A program made the translations under genes and the position numbers. A DNA stretch of 64,000 bases from Brachycybe producta (Eukaryota > Arthropoda > Diplopoda > Playtdesmida > Andrognathidae): the NCBI GenBank assembly GCA_036925085.1, contig JAUPFP010000038.1, forward strand, positions 728,001-792,000, in the 5' to 3' direction. This document shows positions 32,272 to 43,300 of this stretch, in pieces. How positions within the stretch are numbered: position 1 is the stretch's first letter; every line of letters starts with the position of its first letter. Under the pieces are notes generated by a model. The model ran no database searches. It was not told the origin of the DNA and worked only from the letters and a program-made list of their open reading frames with translations.

Positions 32272-34327
32272 CCAGGCCTTGACTCAATCAGATTTTTATT
32301 GATCTGAAAAAATTGGCCCATTACGACTTTTACTTCAATATAAAAATATACACATGCAATTAGGTAATGAAATTTAATTGTTCTTATAGAAAACAAATAA
32401 ATCTACCACCACATTTTTTTATTTTACTATTATCTCTTTTGTAAAACAAAGATAATGGATACCAAATATGTAGCTTTTTTTCTTCTATGAGATTTTGCAT
32501 AGAAAAAAAAAACACCTTTTTAAATATTTAATTAAAAATATTTAGAGGCAGATTTAAAGTCTGAAATTTTTTTAATCTGTTCCATTAAACAATCTAATAT
32601 TTATTACAGTTTTAATCACATTTTAAAAACTTATATGTCTCCAGATAATGACTACCAAACCTAACTGTATGTTTGAAATTTAAATTAGCATTATGTCTAT
32701 GCTAATTCAATACAAGTGGCGCCTCTGACGTCAGACACTGCAATCATAATGTCGTCTGTCAAAAAAACGTCCGTGGCGCTCTGTAACCCTCTTAAACGGG
32801 GATACAACAAAATACTATTATACTTTTTAGTGTAAATTGGGAAAAGGTCGGTTCTAAGTTTTTGCAAAAAGTCCATGCACATATTTGGTAGTTCAATCGA
32901 ACTTTTTTTTATCATAAGGACAAAGTTAGAAGTTATAACCTTTCGGTTAACGCCTCATAACAGTTTTTTTACCTTTCTGTAATGACCCTCACGGGCTGCT
33001 TGTGGATCAATTATTCAAATTTAACTTCTAGTAAACATTGTACAATTTTGTTATCTTTCGGGTAAAACTTTTCGTTTTAAATTTGTCATTGAGTTTACTG
33101 AAAAAGACCTAATTAGTAATGTTTTAAGTAAACTGTCATAAGATGATTTTTTATAATAAAAGTTTTATAACCATTTCACTTCATATAGTCTATATTTATA
33201 TATTAAAAGTGTCAACAACATATGTATGTTGTGATTATATTTGTAACTTAACTCATTAAATTATAAGACGTAGATTATAATTAATACGACCATCATGATG
33301 CACTTTCGGCATTCAACACTTGAAATTCCAAAATATAATTTTTAAAGTGATAAAAATATATATTAAAAAAAAACTGTCGACAATTTTCTCATAATAACAT
33401 CTTAATCTTCTGAAAATCTATTCACATTTCTGTGAAAATCTTTTGGCATAAAAACAGCCAAAGATCTTTACTTATTTTAAAGATGAAAAAAAAACCGTAA
33501 TTACAACAATAACACACACAAAAAAAAATTTTTTTCTACACATATTGCCCATCCCCATATAATTCGACTCTTTTTTTTTTGGTTTTAATTTGATTCTCTT
33601 CCAACAACATTACTTCTCAAAATTGGGCTGTACCCGGGTCAACAATTACAAAGAAATTTGTTGTTCGTTCAAACACTACAAGGCATAATTAAGATCAAAG
33701 CGTTGCAATTGCAACCTAATCATTATCACAATTTGCTTAGAATAGTTTAAATCAAGTTAATGGGTTCCAAATACACTTCTTTTTTCTCTTTTTGTTTTTT
33801 TCTCTTTATATACATTACACGCAATACAGTATAATAGACGCCTATTAGTAGCAGATCTCCGATTTCAATAATCAGCTCCTTGGCGTTATCATTAGACGCA
33901 CATTATATAAGCTTAACCACCTTCACTACAACAAAACAAAAACTCTCAAATAAAACCTCCTTATATATATAAAAAAATATATACTCTCCAATATAGGCTC
34001 CTCAGTTAATATACATAATAAGGGGAGGCCGGAGTTTGCGTGATGGACACATACAATTAACGTTTCTTTAGCTTTATATCGGTAAACGTAATTACATAAT
34101 TTGGACATTTAAAGAGTCTATAGAAAAACTTTAAGAAGTATTAACAAAAAAGAAACCCTCTTATGTTGGCCTTCGTAATATGCCTCTAAATCTTTCCACC
34201 AAGTTGTAAGATAATTACACAGTTCACTCAAAATAGATGACAAGTTAGTTCAACGAGTTTTTAAAACACCGAGGATTTTTTTCCCCTTCCTTTCTATACT
34301 TATTAACGATTATACAAGAAAATACAT
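32272..34327. other. AT-rich non-coding stretch
   Basis: No supported gene. A 72-residue ATG-initiated open frame on the minus strand (32697-32915) has a less biased composition than its neighbours, but no domain and no convincing splice context. Confidence 0.45.
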
Positions 34328-34404
34328 ATATACAGAGTGTTCATAAAGTCATTGTGAAGTTTCAACTTTTAATAACTTTACTTCTATAGGAACTGTGCAC
34401 ATGT

Positions 34405-34758
34405 GACACTGTTCGTGAATAATGTGTGGACGGTTTTTCCGAACATTTTTTGTAAGAAATTTTGTTCGTTGTTCTGTTGGCGCACGATCGATCCACCAGT
34501 TGTAGGATTTTGACCGCCACAACAAAGGATGTTCGTGTTCGGAACTTCGGGCCAGGAGTAGTTTGGTCGTCTCGGCGAACATTTCTCTGAAATCCAGTCA
34601 TTGTCGGTTTTGACAGCAGCCGAGGTTACCAACCGGGAACATGTTCTGTTCCAGTTTGGACACTCCGGCCACAGTTAACAGAAGTTACACAACAACGAAC
34701 ATGTTCTTTGGAAATGTATTCGAACATATTCTGTTTGGTGTTCTGTTCTAGTCTGGAC
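34405..34758 (+). mobile_element. Family I element, copy 2
   Basis: Matches copy 1 at 20.6 kb through ACGGTTTTTCCGAACAT, CGATCCACCAGTTGT, GGATGTTCGTG, GGGCCAGGAGT, CGGCGAACATT, GGTTACCAACCGGGAACAT and the terminal TGTTCTAGTCTGGACC. The left terminal arm (GTCCAGACTAGAAC) is missing. It lies inside element J. Three overlapping minus-strand open frames (34349-34632) run through it and are repeat shadows. Confidence 0.7.
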
Positions 34759-34819
34759 CCACCCTTACTGGTCTTTTAGGGTGGTAAGACAATGAAACTG
34801 TCTCGTAAAGGATTTTATA

Positions 34820-35030
34820 CATGACAGTAAACTTGTATTAAGGGGGCTCTTAAGTTTCTGACAATGCATTATTTAATTTATTTTAGCTGCACCACAGAAC
34901 ACATTGTATTTGCTATTCCGTTTATATCTTTGAGTTTTGAGAATGCATTTCGCATGCTGCAAACAGACTTTTGTCCTTCTGTTAGAGGCCTTCTTGGCTG
35001 CGTGTAGAGTATTTTTTTTTTCAAATTCAA
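34820..35030 (+). repeat. Family K block, copy 3 (inside J)
   Basis: Same order of landmarks as 2310-2490: AACTTGTATTAAGG, GACAATGCATTATTTAA, AGCTGCACCA, TATATCTTTGAGTTTT, TTTTGTCCTTCTG, AGAGGCCTTCTTGGCTGC. Its presence inside J suggests the other K fragments are decayed J-type elements. Confidence 0.55.
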
Positions 35031-35094
35031 ATCGTATATGTGAAGTCATTTAAAAATGATACTGCACAAGGACTTTACGGACATCCTGTATATA

Positions 35095-35952
35095 CAGTAT
35101 GTGTATAGGGGTAATACAATAGGCTGTTCGCTCCTCACCTCACCCCCACGCCATATTTAAAAAAATACACATATACATGTACATGATCAATAATAATAAT
35201 ATCGATGAAAAATCAGACAATTTGGCCTTAGGCAATTTCAGGCAGGTCCACCACCATCATCACCACCACCATTTGCCAAATTTAAAAAAAAAAAGGATTG
35301 TTGTGCCATCTTGGCGCCATGATGGCAAAAACACACAACATAAGGAAACACAAATACACACACAAAATTCCCCCCAGAGGGCTCTCAAGAATCAAACTTG
35401 TGGTTCTATCTATCTACGCCAGTTATGTCTAACTTTATCATTTGTCACTTTGTCGCATTAATGTCATATAATGTTAATATAATTTACCATTAAGAAAAAA
35501 GTTCAAGTACATGTAACTGCATGACAACGTATTATACTGTTGACCAATGGTCAGTTATAATATGTAAAAAAAATCCTAGTTTAATAAATCATAATATGTC
35601 AATAGTGAGATACAATCAAATGTTTACATGTTGGCATGAAAAGAGAAAAGAATAAATGAACTTCTGGCCAAAAAAAAAAAAGAGTATTTACCACACTTAA
35701 AGTTAATCCATTTCAAAAAGTGACAACTTTGAAGTCCCCCTTTTTTGTATCGTTGATATTCATTTACATGGACATTGATTAAGTTAAAGTAAATTTCTTA
35801 TAAGTACTTTTACTCTCACTATAGGTAAGGTAGATAAGATAGTCACAAAAAAAAATAAGTTCCTCAAGAGACAATCTTGGTTGTCCACTGATTTGACATA
35901 CTGAGACCACATAGGAAGATGTGAGAGCGTGAAACCCCCCCTCCCCCCTCAC

Positions 35953-35992
<40 letters not shown>

Positions 35993-36356
35993 CAACACCC
36001 ATAAAGTACCCCCTTAAACCTTAAACGACTACAAATAAGAAATCTCCTTCTTTGTTTTCCATCTAAAAAAGACACATTAGAAGACAATTTCGTCACAATA
36101 ATATATATATATACCTATGGGTTAAGATTCTTATATTTTTTTTTTGGTTTTCGGACAGAGGGCCACCCGGAGCTACACAACAAACCACAATTCACCATTA
36201 TAATGGACATCTTTTCTCTAAAAGTGACATTTAAGGACACAAAAAACCGTCAGTCATTTAGACCTAATGAATGCACGGGGGGTGCTTAACTTTTTAAAAA
36301 TCACCTTCCGGTGATTAGTGGTTATACAAAAAAAACTTTTGAATTGTAATAAATAG
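35095..36356. other. Non-coding stretch with GA microsatellite
   Basis: No gene. (GA)n at about 35955-35989 and a CAC/CAT-rich tract at about 35250-35271. Open frames here translate simple repeats (His or Leu-Ser runs). Confidence 0.55.
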
Positions 36357-36662
36357 GTGGTCGGATTTATATGCAATATCAAGCAAATGTTTCTCAATAT
36401 GTGACCCAAGTGCCAATAGTTCATCATCATAATCAGAGAAACTATAACTGCGCTTTTTCTAATAAAAAAGGGCTGGTTAGAAGCTAGATGTCTGTTTGCA
36501 ATCAGTTATCGACTTAAGTTCTAGCCTCTAACCAGTGATTTTGACTGAAAAAACCATTAATTGTTGGTTGATCTAAACGGGATTTTTACTTCACAATTCT
36601 TGGCCCTTGGGTCACGGACTGAGGAACAATTTGCTTGATATTGCATATAAATCCCAGTCCTA
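36357..36662 (-). mobile_element. Family A MITE, copy 5 (reverse orientation)
   Basis: The outer arms (TCGGATTTATATGCAATATC and GATATTGCATATAAATCCCA) are intact. The interior runs in the order seen on the minus strand of the other copies: GCTTTTTCTAATAAAAAAGG early, GGTTGATCTAAACGGGATTT late. About 306 bp. Confidence 0.75.
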
Positions 36663-36710
36663 GTAATAAGACTTGAAAAAAAAGTTTATATTTTAATCTT
36701 AAAATATCAA

Positions 36711-36759
36711 CTTGACCCATGCACGATTTCATTATAATGAATCGTGCATGGGGTCAAGT
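36711..36759. repeat. Compact hairpin, about 23-bp arms
   Basis: CTTGACCCATGCACGATTTC on the left pairs with GAATCGTGCATGGGGTCAAG on the right around an AT-rich loop, with single-base indels. It lies about 50 bp after family A copy 5. Possibly a small MITE; no second copy seen. Confidence 0.7.
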
Positions 36760-38542
36760 ATATATTTTAATCCATCACACCGTTTTGTCATATAAAACAA
36801 ACAGCATCCATATAAAAATGTTTATAAATGTTTGCTCACACTTCCAACCTCCACATTTTATTAAATTTTTTTTTTTACAAAAATCACGATTTTTTGGTTT
36901 ATTCGGTCTAAAGTCAAGTCAAAAGTGTCAAGTAAAATCCCACCCCTTTTTTAGTGTTGTTGTTTATTAGAATTTCACCATAATTCACAATCGTGTAAAT
37001 AGGGTCATTTTAGGACACAAATACCTATCCTATCTCATCTTCACCCATTCCCTCCCACCTATAGTCATATACCTCCCTCTCTCTATGTCTTTTGTCTATC
37101 TATCCATCTCTCTATGTCTCTCTCTCTCTCTCTCTCTCTGTTTCTCTACATGTAATACATCATTACGTCACGTGTCAGGTACATTACAAGGTGATATGAT
37201 AACATGTTGCCGTATATTACAAACAACAACAACAAAAATGTCTCATTTCATAAACAACCAAAAAATACATTTTACTGTCAAAAAAAACATAACGCCTTTT
37301 CTTCTATGGAACACCCACGCAATATTGTTTAACAAAATACTCTCTCTCTACACTTTTTTCATGGTTTTTTATTATACAATATTATAAACATTAAATTCTC
37401 TCTAGACACATTGTGGTATGCACATACCACCTGACAAAAACAAAAACTGGACACAACCATTTATAAATTATAACCCTACTCAAATACTATATAAAATTTA
37501 AAGATGAACATAAAAATAAAAATTCGACAATTCCTGAAGTTCATCTCAACACCACAACGAAAACCGTTTAAGACGAAAATGGATAACACGTAAAATTGCA
37601 TAACACAAAAAATGTGTACTTTTGTAGAGAAACATGTATTTTGGACATTTGTCCCTCTACCACAGGCCTTCTTTCGCTACCTGCAGAGTAATTTTTCAAA
37701 TTTAAATATTTTTGTGTCCTTAAAATTTTTTTCTTTTAACACGAAATTTGTTTAACATGAAATACAATGTACATTTACAAGAAATTTGAGTGAAAATACT
37801 ATTTTTTTCATCCAATATATTTTTTCATCTTTGTGAGCCAGTAATCAAAAACTGACCAATTATACCTAAAAAGTGTTAAACCCATTTAAAATCCCCCCTT
37901 ACATTAATTACAATTAACTCAAAACTCAAGTCAGTTGTCTGAGGTCGTTAAGTAGGCCTATTCAACATTGCAAACAAGTACTGTCAAGAGTTAGCCCACA
38001 AATGAACTTCCTCAGTTCAATTTTAAACAGAGTACTTTAGAATGGAAACCTGCTGACCATGACAATATATAAACACACTCAAGTCTCTCTCTCTTTCTTT
38101 CTGAAGTCCATATAATAATAAAGAAGCACACGTCCCACTGATGACCAGAAAGAAAGAAAAAACAGCTGAATAAACATGGTACTCCATGCAATTTCTTGAC
38201 CCCCATAGTCTCAAAATGATCCGCATGGGGCCCAATTAACTTCTATTTTTGGCTCTCTTTTCTTAAATTCTTCTAAAAATGAGTCTCAACTATTTAGAAG
38301 AAGAAGAAGAAACCCAACAATAACGGAAATTCACCATCAACCACATATTACACGAGCCTGCGTGTGATTTTCTGATTGGATTAGAGATCACAAAAGGTGA
38401 TGGTAAAAGATATATTAAACGACAGACCAAAAAAAAACCTAACAAGTCACGGTCAAGCCAAAAAACGATAACCCTTAAATTGCATTCTAACCACCCATAG
38501 AGCCTCCTGGTGTGACAGCAACCAACTAATCAGACACATAAT
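36760..38542. other. Non-coding stretch with CT microsatellite and K fragment
   Basis: No gene. (CT)n at about 37118-37139. A K-type fragment at about 37645-37710 reads TTTGTCCCTCTACC, AGGCCTTCTTTCGCTACCTG, AGAGTAATTTTTCAAAT. Confidence 0.5.
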
Positions 38543-39076
38543 GGATGCGTTCAGTTGTTAAGCACTTTTGAAACTGCTCGAGCAAATTTCACGTGCATGT
38601 CAAATCAAAAACTGCTGGAATGGAGCTGCTTGATGAGCACATGGAGGCTTGAGCCTTGGGCAGCCCCAGCCACGGTTGTTACCTGTTGCAGAATGTTGCA
38701 ATGGCATCGTGCCACGCACAGTCCAAAAGTTTAATTATTTTCATCTAAATAAGGTTTTTTCATAACAAAATATAAAAAGTAATTATAAATAATAATAATA
38801 ATAAAGTCTATGTGTAAGGCATAACACAAAAATCAAGCCACCAACACCTGTTTCAAACTGAATCATCGGTGTTGCGGTTGTGACATCGAAACACTACTGG
38901 CATCCATTGGAAAGCGCTCCAACGAGCGGAAAAAGAAAAGTCACAACAAACAACAAAAAAGATAAAAAAACTTTCATGTGAAAAGCTTTCCATTCATTTT
39001 CGAGCTGTTTTGCAAAGCAGCTTCAAACGAGCAATGAGCGCACAAAAAAAGAGGTGCTTAGAAACTGAACGCACCC
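38543..39076 (+). mobile_element. Family O TIR element carrying family B
   Basis: Ends GGATGCGTTCAGTTGTTAAG and GTGCTTAGAAACTGAACGCA-CCC are inverted repeats of about 23 bp. A secondary pair, GAGCTGCTT and AAGCAGCTTC, lies further in. The centre is occupied by a reverse-oriented B element. Without it the unit is about 300 bp. No clear target-site duplication. Non-coding. Confidence 0.65.
38650..38882 (-). mobile_element. Family B element, copy 2 (reverse orientation)
   Basis: On the minus strand it matches 48881-49112: GCAACA, ATTCAGTTTGAAACAGG, GGCTTGATTTT, TTTTGGACTGTG, GGCACGATGCCATTGCAACA, AGGTAACAACCGTGGCTGGG. Nested in element O. Non-coding, about 233 bp. Confidence 0.75.
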
Positions 39077-39987
39077 AAATATGCAACAAATCACTAGTAA
39101 TTTTTTTTTCGTCTTTCTTAAAACTATTCTTCTTGAAAATTGTACCCAAAAACACATTAATTTATGTCTAGTGTATAATCAAAACTTGAAAGGTAATTAA
39201 TAAATTGTTATAAATGCAATGGTAACATTAATATGCCTTATTATAATTTATATTTTAACTGCAAGTTCTATCTCTATAGTCTAAGAGGCATAAATATTAT
39301 GACATAAATTAACTAACATAAGGACCAACCCAGTTACTTGAACTCCTATTTTTTTTTTTAAAAAAACTTGTCAAAATAATTTTCTCCTTACCACCTTTTA
39401 AAAAATATATTTTCGATTTTATTATTAGCAAGAAAAAAGAGGGGGGGGCATTAACAAGAGTAGGAGAAACACAATTTATAAGCTTAACTAACATAACTTT
39501 GCATGTTTACATTTTTTGAAGACAAGACGTGACCAGGGCCAAAAAATAATTCAATATCTCAATCAAGAACAACAAAAAAATACATAGTCCCCCCCCCCCC
39601 ACCTCCACGTTCCTTTTCAGTCAAAATTTTTATGTTTATCTATCGAATCCTATTACAAATTTACACACAAACACACCCAACTTTTAAAACAAAACAAAAA
39701 ATCAACTATTTCAAACCCCCTCCCCCCACCACCACCACCACCAAAAAAAAAATGCAAATAAACCCTCTATATACTCAAATCTATCACTTTGTTTTCACAC
39801 CTCTTTAAGTTCAACCAATTACAGGTCATTTTCAAAGCTTTTATGTACTTGTCTAAATCATTTTTTTTTTGTATTATAGACATTACATATAAACATAAAA
39901 TATAAGATTTGTAGAAAGCTCAAGACAGATATATACCATATATTAGGTATAGGTTGTAGGTAGGATATATTATATGTATAAGTACTA
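39077..39987. other. Non-coding stretch upstream of the Copia insertion site
   Basis: No gene. C12 at 39589-39600 and an ACC-rich tract at about 39727-39743. Confidence 0.5.
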
Positions 39988-39992
39988 CTATT
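39988..39992. repeat. Copia target-site duplication, left copy (CTATT)
   Basis: CTATT immediately precedes the element and is repeated exactly at 44952-44956. A 5-bp duplication is the usual staggered-cut signature of Copia-type integrases. Confidence 0.92.
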
Positions 39993-40335
39993 TGTTAGAG
40001 TTTTAATTCATGGATGCATTAATAATACTTTGATATACATTAGATTGTAAAAACTTAAAAGCACATTTTGATAAAGATGATTGTCAACTACCATCACCAT
40101 TGAACATAAAGTAGTATTGCACAGAAAGGAAGGTTCCTGGCACTTTGCTGCCACCTATATTTATACCACCACCAAAAACAACTTTTCAATAAGAGAAAGG
40201 TCAGTGACCATAAGTCACATGGTCCCTTTCTCAGAAAACCTAAAACAATAGGTCCTTTGTGATAGACATGAAATGGTGTCACCTTTGAGTGACCACTGAG
40301 AAAAAATACCTGCAGGACGCAATTTTAAACTAACA
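39993..40335 (-). repeat. Copia 3' LTR
   Basis: 343 bp, TGTTAG...CTAACA with a 6-bp terminal inverted repeat. It matches the 5' LTR at a constant offset of 4616 bp with no difference seen. The 62-residue open frame inside is present in both LTRs, lacks a domain, and is not called a gene. Confidence 0.95.
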
Positions 40336-40347
40336 ATCCCCCTTTGC
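40336..40347 (-). promoter_or_regulatory. Polypurine tract (plus-strand DNA primer)
   Basis: On the minus strand GCAAAGGGGGAT directly abuts the 3' LTR. This purine run is in the position where RNase H leaves the primer for plus-strand DNA synthesis. Confidence 0.85.
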
Positions 40348-40372
40348 GTACAAACGTTTTTTTTCATTAGTC

Positions 40373-43300
40373 TTATTTTAAAAGTCCCAACATTTGATTG
40401 CAATTTAGAATTTTATCACAAGTCAGGCTTTTGGTTAATAAATCTGCTTCCATCTCTTCTGACCGGACAAACTCCAAGCAAATGTTGCCTTTCTGGACCT
40501 CATCTCGAACAAAGAAATATTTCCTATTAATATGCTTGGTTCGTGAATGTTGACTAAGGCTACGAATCCAATCAATGGCAGATTTGCTGTCTGATTTCAC
40601 AATAAGTGGTGTTGTTATATATTTATTCATGCCTAATTCTGAGACTAAACTGACTGACCATTTAAGATCTCTAACTCCTTCACATATAGCCATTAGTTCA
40701 GCTTCACAAGTTGAAAGTGCTACTAGTTTCTGTTTCTGGCTTTTCCAGCTAACTAGTTTATCACCTAGTTTAACCGTATAGCCCGAAAAGGATTTTGCAT
40801 CCTTAGTAGAGCACCAACTTGCATCCGTACTAACTTCTAACTTACCTTCCTGTCTACTGTATTTTAGTCCATACTCAATAGTTCCCTTTAAATACCGGTA
40901 AATTCGCTTAACTGCTGTTAAGTGAATTTGCCTTGGGTCTTGGTTGTACTGAGACAACTGACTAACATGATATGTAATATCTGGTCTTGTCCCCACAGAT
41001 AAGTACATTAGTGAGCCCATCATTTCCTGATATTCTTTTTGGTTAACTGGTAGAGAATCATTACTTTGATCCAAGTCTTGATTAGGGTCACCAGGTGTTT
41101 TTACTGGGTTACACTCATCCAGCCCAAACCTTTTCAGTATTTTGGCAATGTACTTCTTTTGGGATAATTCAAACCCCTCTTTGGTTTCACTGATTTCTAA
41201 TCCTAAAAAGGTACTTGCATTATTTATTTCAGTAATTTCAAAATGACTCCTTATTTTTTCCATTATCTCATGAATGAGATTTTCATTACTCCCTGCAACT
41301 AAAATGTCATCTACATAGACCCCCAAGAATAAACTTTCACCCTGTCTTTCATATTTGTAAACACATGGGTCACTTTTTAATCTTTGCAACTTTAAATTGA
41401 CAAGAATCTCATTTAACTTCTCGTTCCAGCAGCGTCCCGATTGTGGGAGTCCATATAAGCTTTTTTGAAGTTCACAGACTTTTCCTTCATCTCCCATTTG
41501 GATAAAACCCTCTGGTTGTTCCATAAATAATTTTTCTTTTAATTCTCCATAAAGATACGCTGTTTTGACATCATATTGTTTTATTTTTAACTTTAATTGT
41601 GATGCCAGGGCTACTAGAATTCGTAACGATTCCAGTTTCATGACTGGAGCAAAAGAAGCTTCGTAATCGATTCCCAATCTTTGGCTACAACCTACTGCAA
41701 CTAACCTGGCCTTTCGTTTGTGAATAGTGCCATCTGGGTTTTCTTTTAAGTCAAACACCCACTTACTTTTTATGACTTTCATGTCTCTTGTTCGTGGAGT
41801 TAATTTCCACACACAATGATTTGTCAAAGATTGCATTTCTTCATTCATTGCTATTTTCCAGTCCTCAGAATAAGGCACAGTCATGGCCTCTGTGTAGTTT
41901 TCTGGAATAACCTTTCCCCCCTCAATTGATATACTGGCTTGGTGTCTAGCTGTTTGTCGGTTCGATCGTCTTACTCCTTGAGCTATCAACCTTTCTTCTC
42001 TTTCCATCATTTCCACCTGGTGCCTTGCTTGAACTAATTCATTTGTGTCTCCTTGTTTACGACCGGGCCTCCAAATCTGGTCTGGTTCTAAGATTTCGTC
42101 ATGACATATTCCCTCAGGTTCTAACTGTTCTTCCTCTATGATGGCGTGATCTTGCTCTTTATATTCTAATTTCTTGTAGTCAGGGCCCCCCGGAACTAGT
42201 TCATTTAGTAATGTAACCCCCTTTTGGTGTTCATCGAACCTTACTGATCGTGATTCGTGCACTAAGTTATCTTCTGGGTCATACACCCTGTATGCTTTTC
42301 TCATCTGAGAATATCCGAGGAAAATCCCTTTGTTTGCTTTTGGTTCTAACTTATTTCTTTTGATTTTTGGAACAAAGTAATAAGCTAAGCTTCCAAACAC
42401 ACGAAGGTGTGTCACAGTTGGTACTCTTCCAGTCCACTTCTCAAATGGGGTTTTGCAGCTATCCTTTATTGGCGTACAATTCTTTAGGTAAGCGGCTGTT
42501 GCCACTGCTTCAGCCCAAAATTCAAGAGGGAGTTCTGCATCTAGTAACATTGTTCTTGCTTTGTCTAATAGTATTCTATTTGCTCTCTCTGCAACTCCAT
42601 TGCTTTGGGGTGAGTATGGGACAGTTCTCTGATGTTGGATTCCTTCATCCCGAAACAGATTTTCAAATTTATTGTTAATGAATTCCAACCCATTATCTGA
42701 TCTTATGCTTTTTATTTTAAGTCCCAATTCATTTTCCCTTAATTTCTTGAACTCTAAAAAACAATCAAATGTTTCATCTTTTGTTTTAAGGAAGTACACA
42801 AAAATTCGCCTGCTGAATGAATCAATTAATACATAAATGTATTTTGCCCCACCCAATGATAATGTTGGCATGGGCCCACATAGATCCATGTGAATTAATT
42901 CTAGTGGTTTTGTCTCGGATTTTATTACAATACTCTCATATGGCTTTTGGGCCATTTTACCTCTTACACATGGCTCACAGGTTCCTAATTTTCCTGGTTT
43001 CAAAGATAGACCTTTTACCATTCCATGTTGTTGTAATTGGTCCATGTAGGCTTCTCCTAGATGTCCTAATCTTTTGTGCCACAATTCTTTTTCTGGACAT
43101 TGCAGCCTATCCTGTAGTTTTGCAGTCATGCATTCTCTAGTTACTTCTTGTTCCTGAAATCTTAATTTTGTTTTTAGTACAAACATTCGATTTTTTTCAA
43201 AAGCTTCACCAATAAGATCTCCATTTTGATTAGTAATTTTAGCACCATTATTTTCAAAAACAATTTGATTTCCTCTACTTAACAAACTTCTAACTGATAA

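Larger units (their letters stand above)
34328..35094 (+). mobile_element. Family J mariner-like TIR element, copy 1, carrying family I
   Basis: Ends TATACAGAGTGTTCATAAAG and CTTTACGGACATCCTGTATA are inverted repeats of about 28 bp. The TIR starts TACAG-GATGTCC and abuts TA dinucleotides, as expected for Tc1/mariner-type elements; that assignment is inference because no transposase is present. A family I copy interrupts the left half, and the right half carries the K block. Removing I leaves about 400 bp. Confidence 0.65.

Noticed and set aside
32697-32915. 72-residue ATG-initiated minus-strand frame with mixed composition
   Set aside because: No domain, no clear donor site, and part of it overlaps an inverted GTGGCGCC/GGCGCT pair typical of repeats here. 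Left unannotated.
40094-40282. 62-residue frame in the LTR, repeated at 44710-44898
   Set aside because: Identical only because the LTRs are identical; no known Copia protein lies in the LTR, and no domain is seen.
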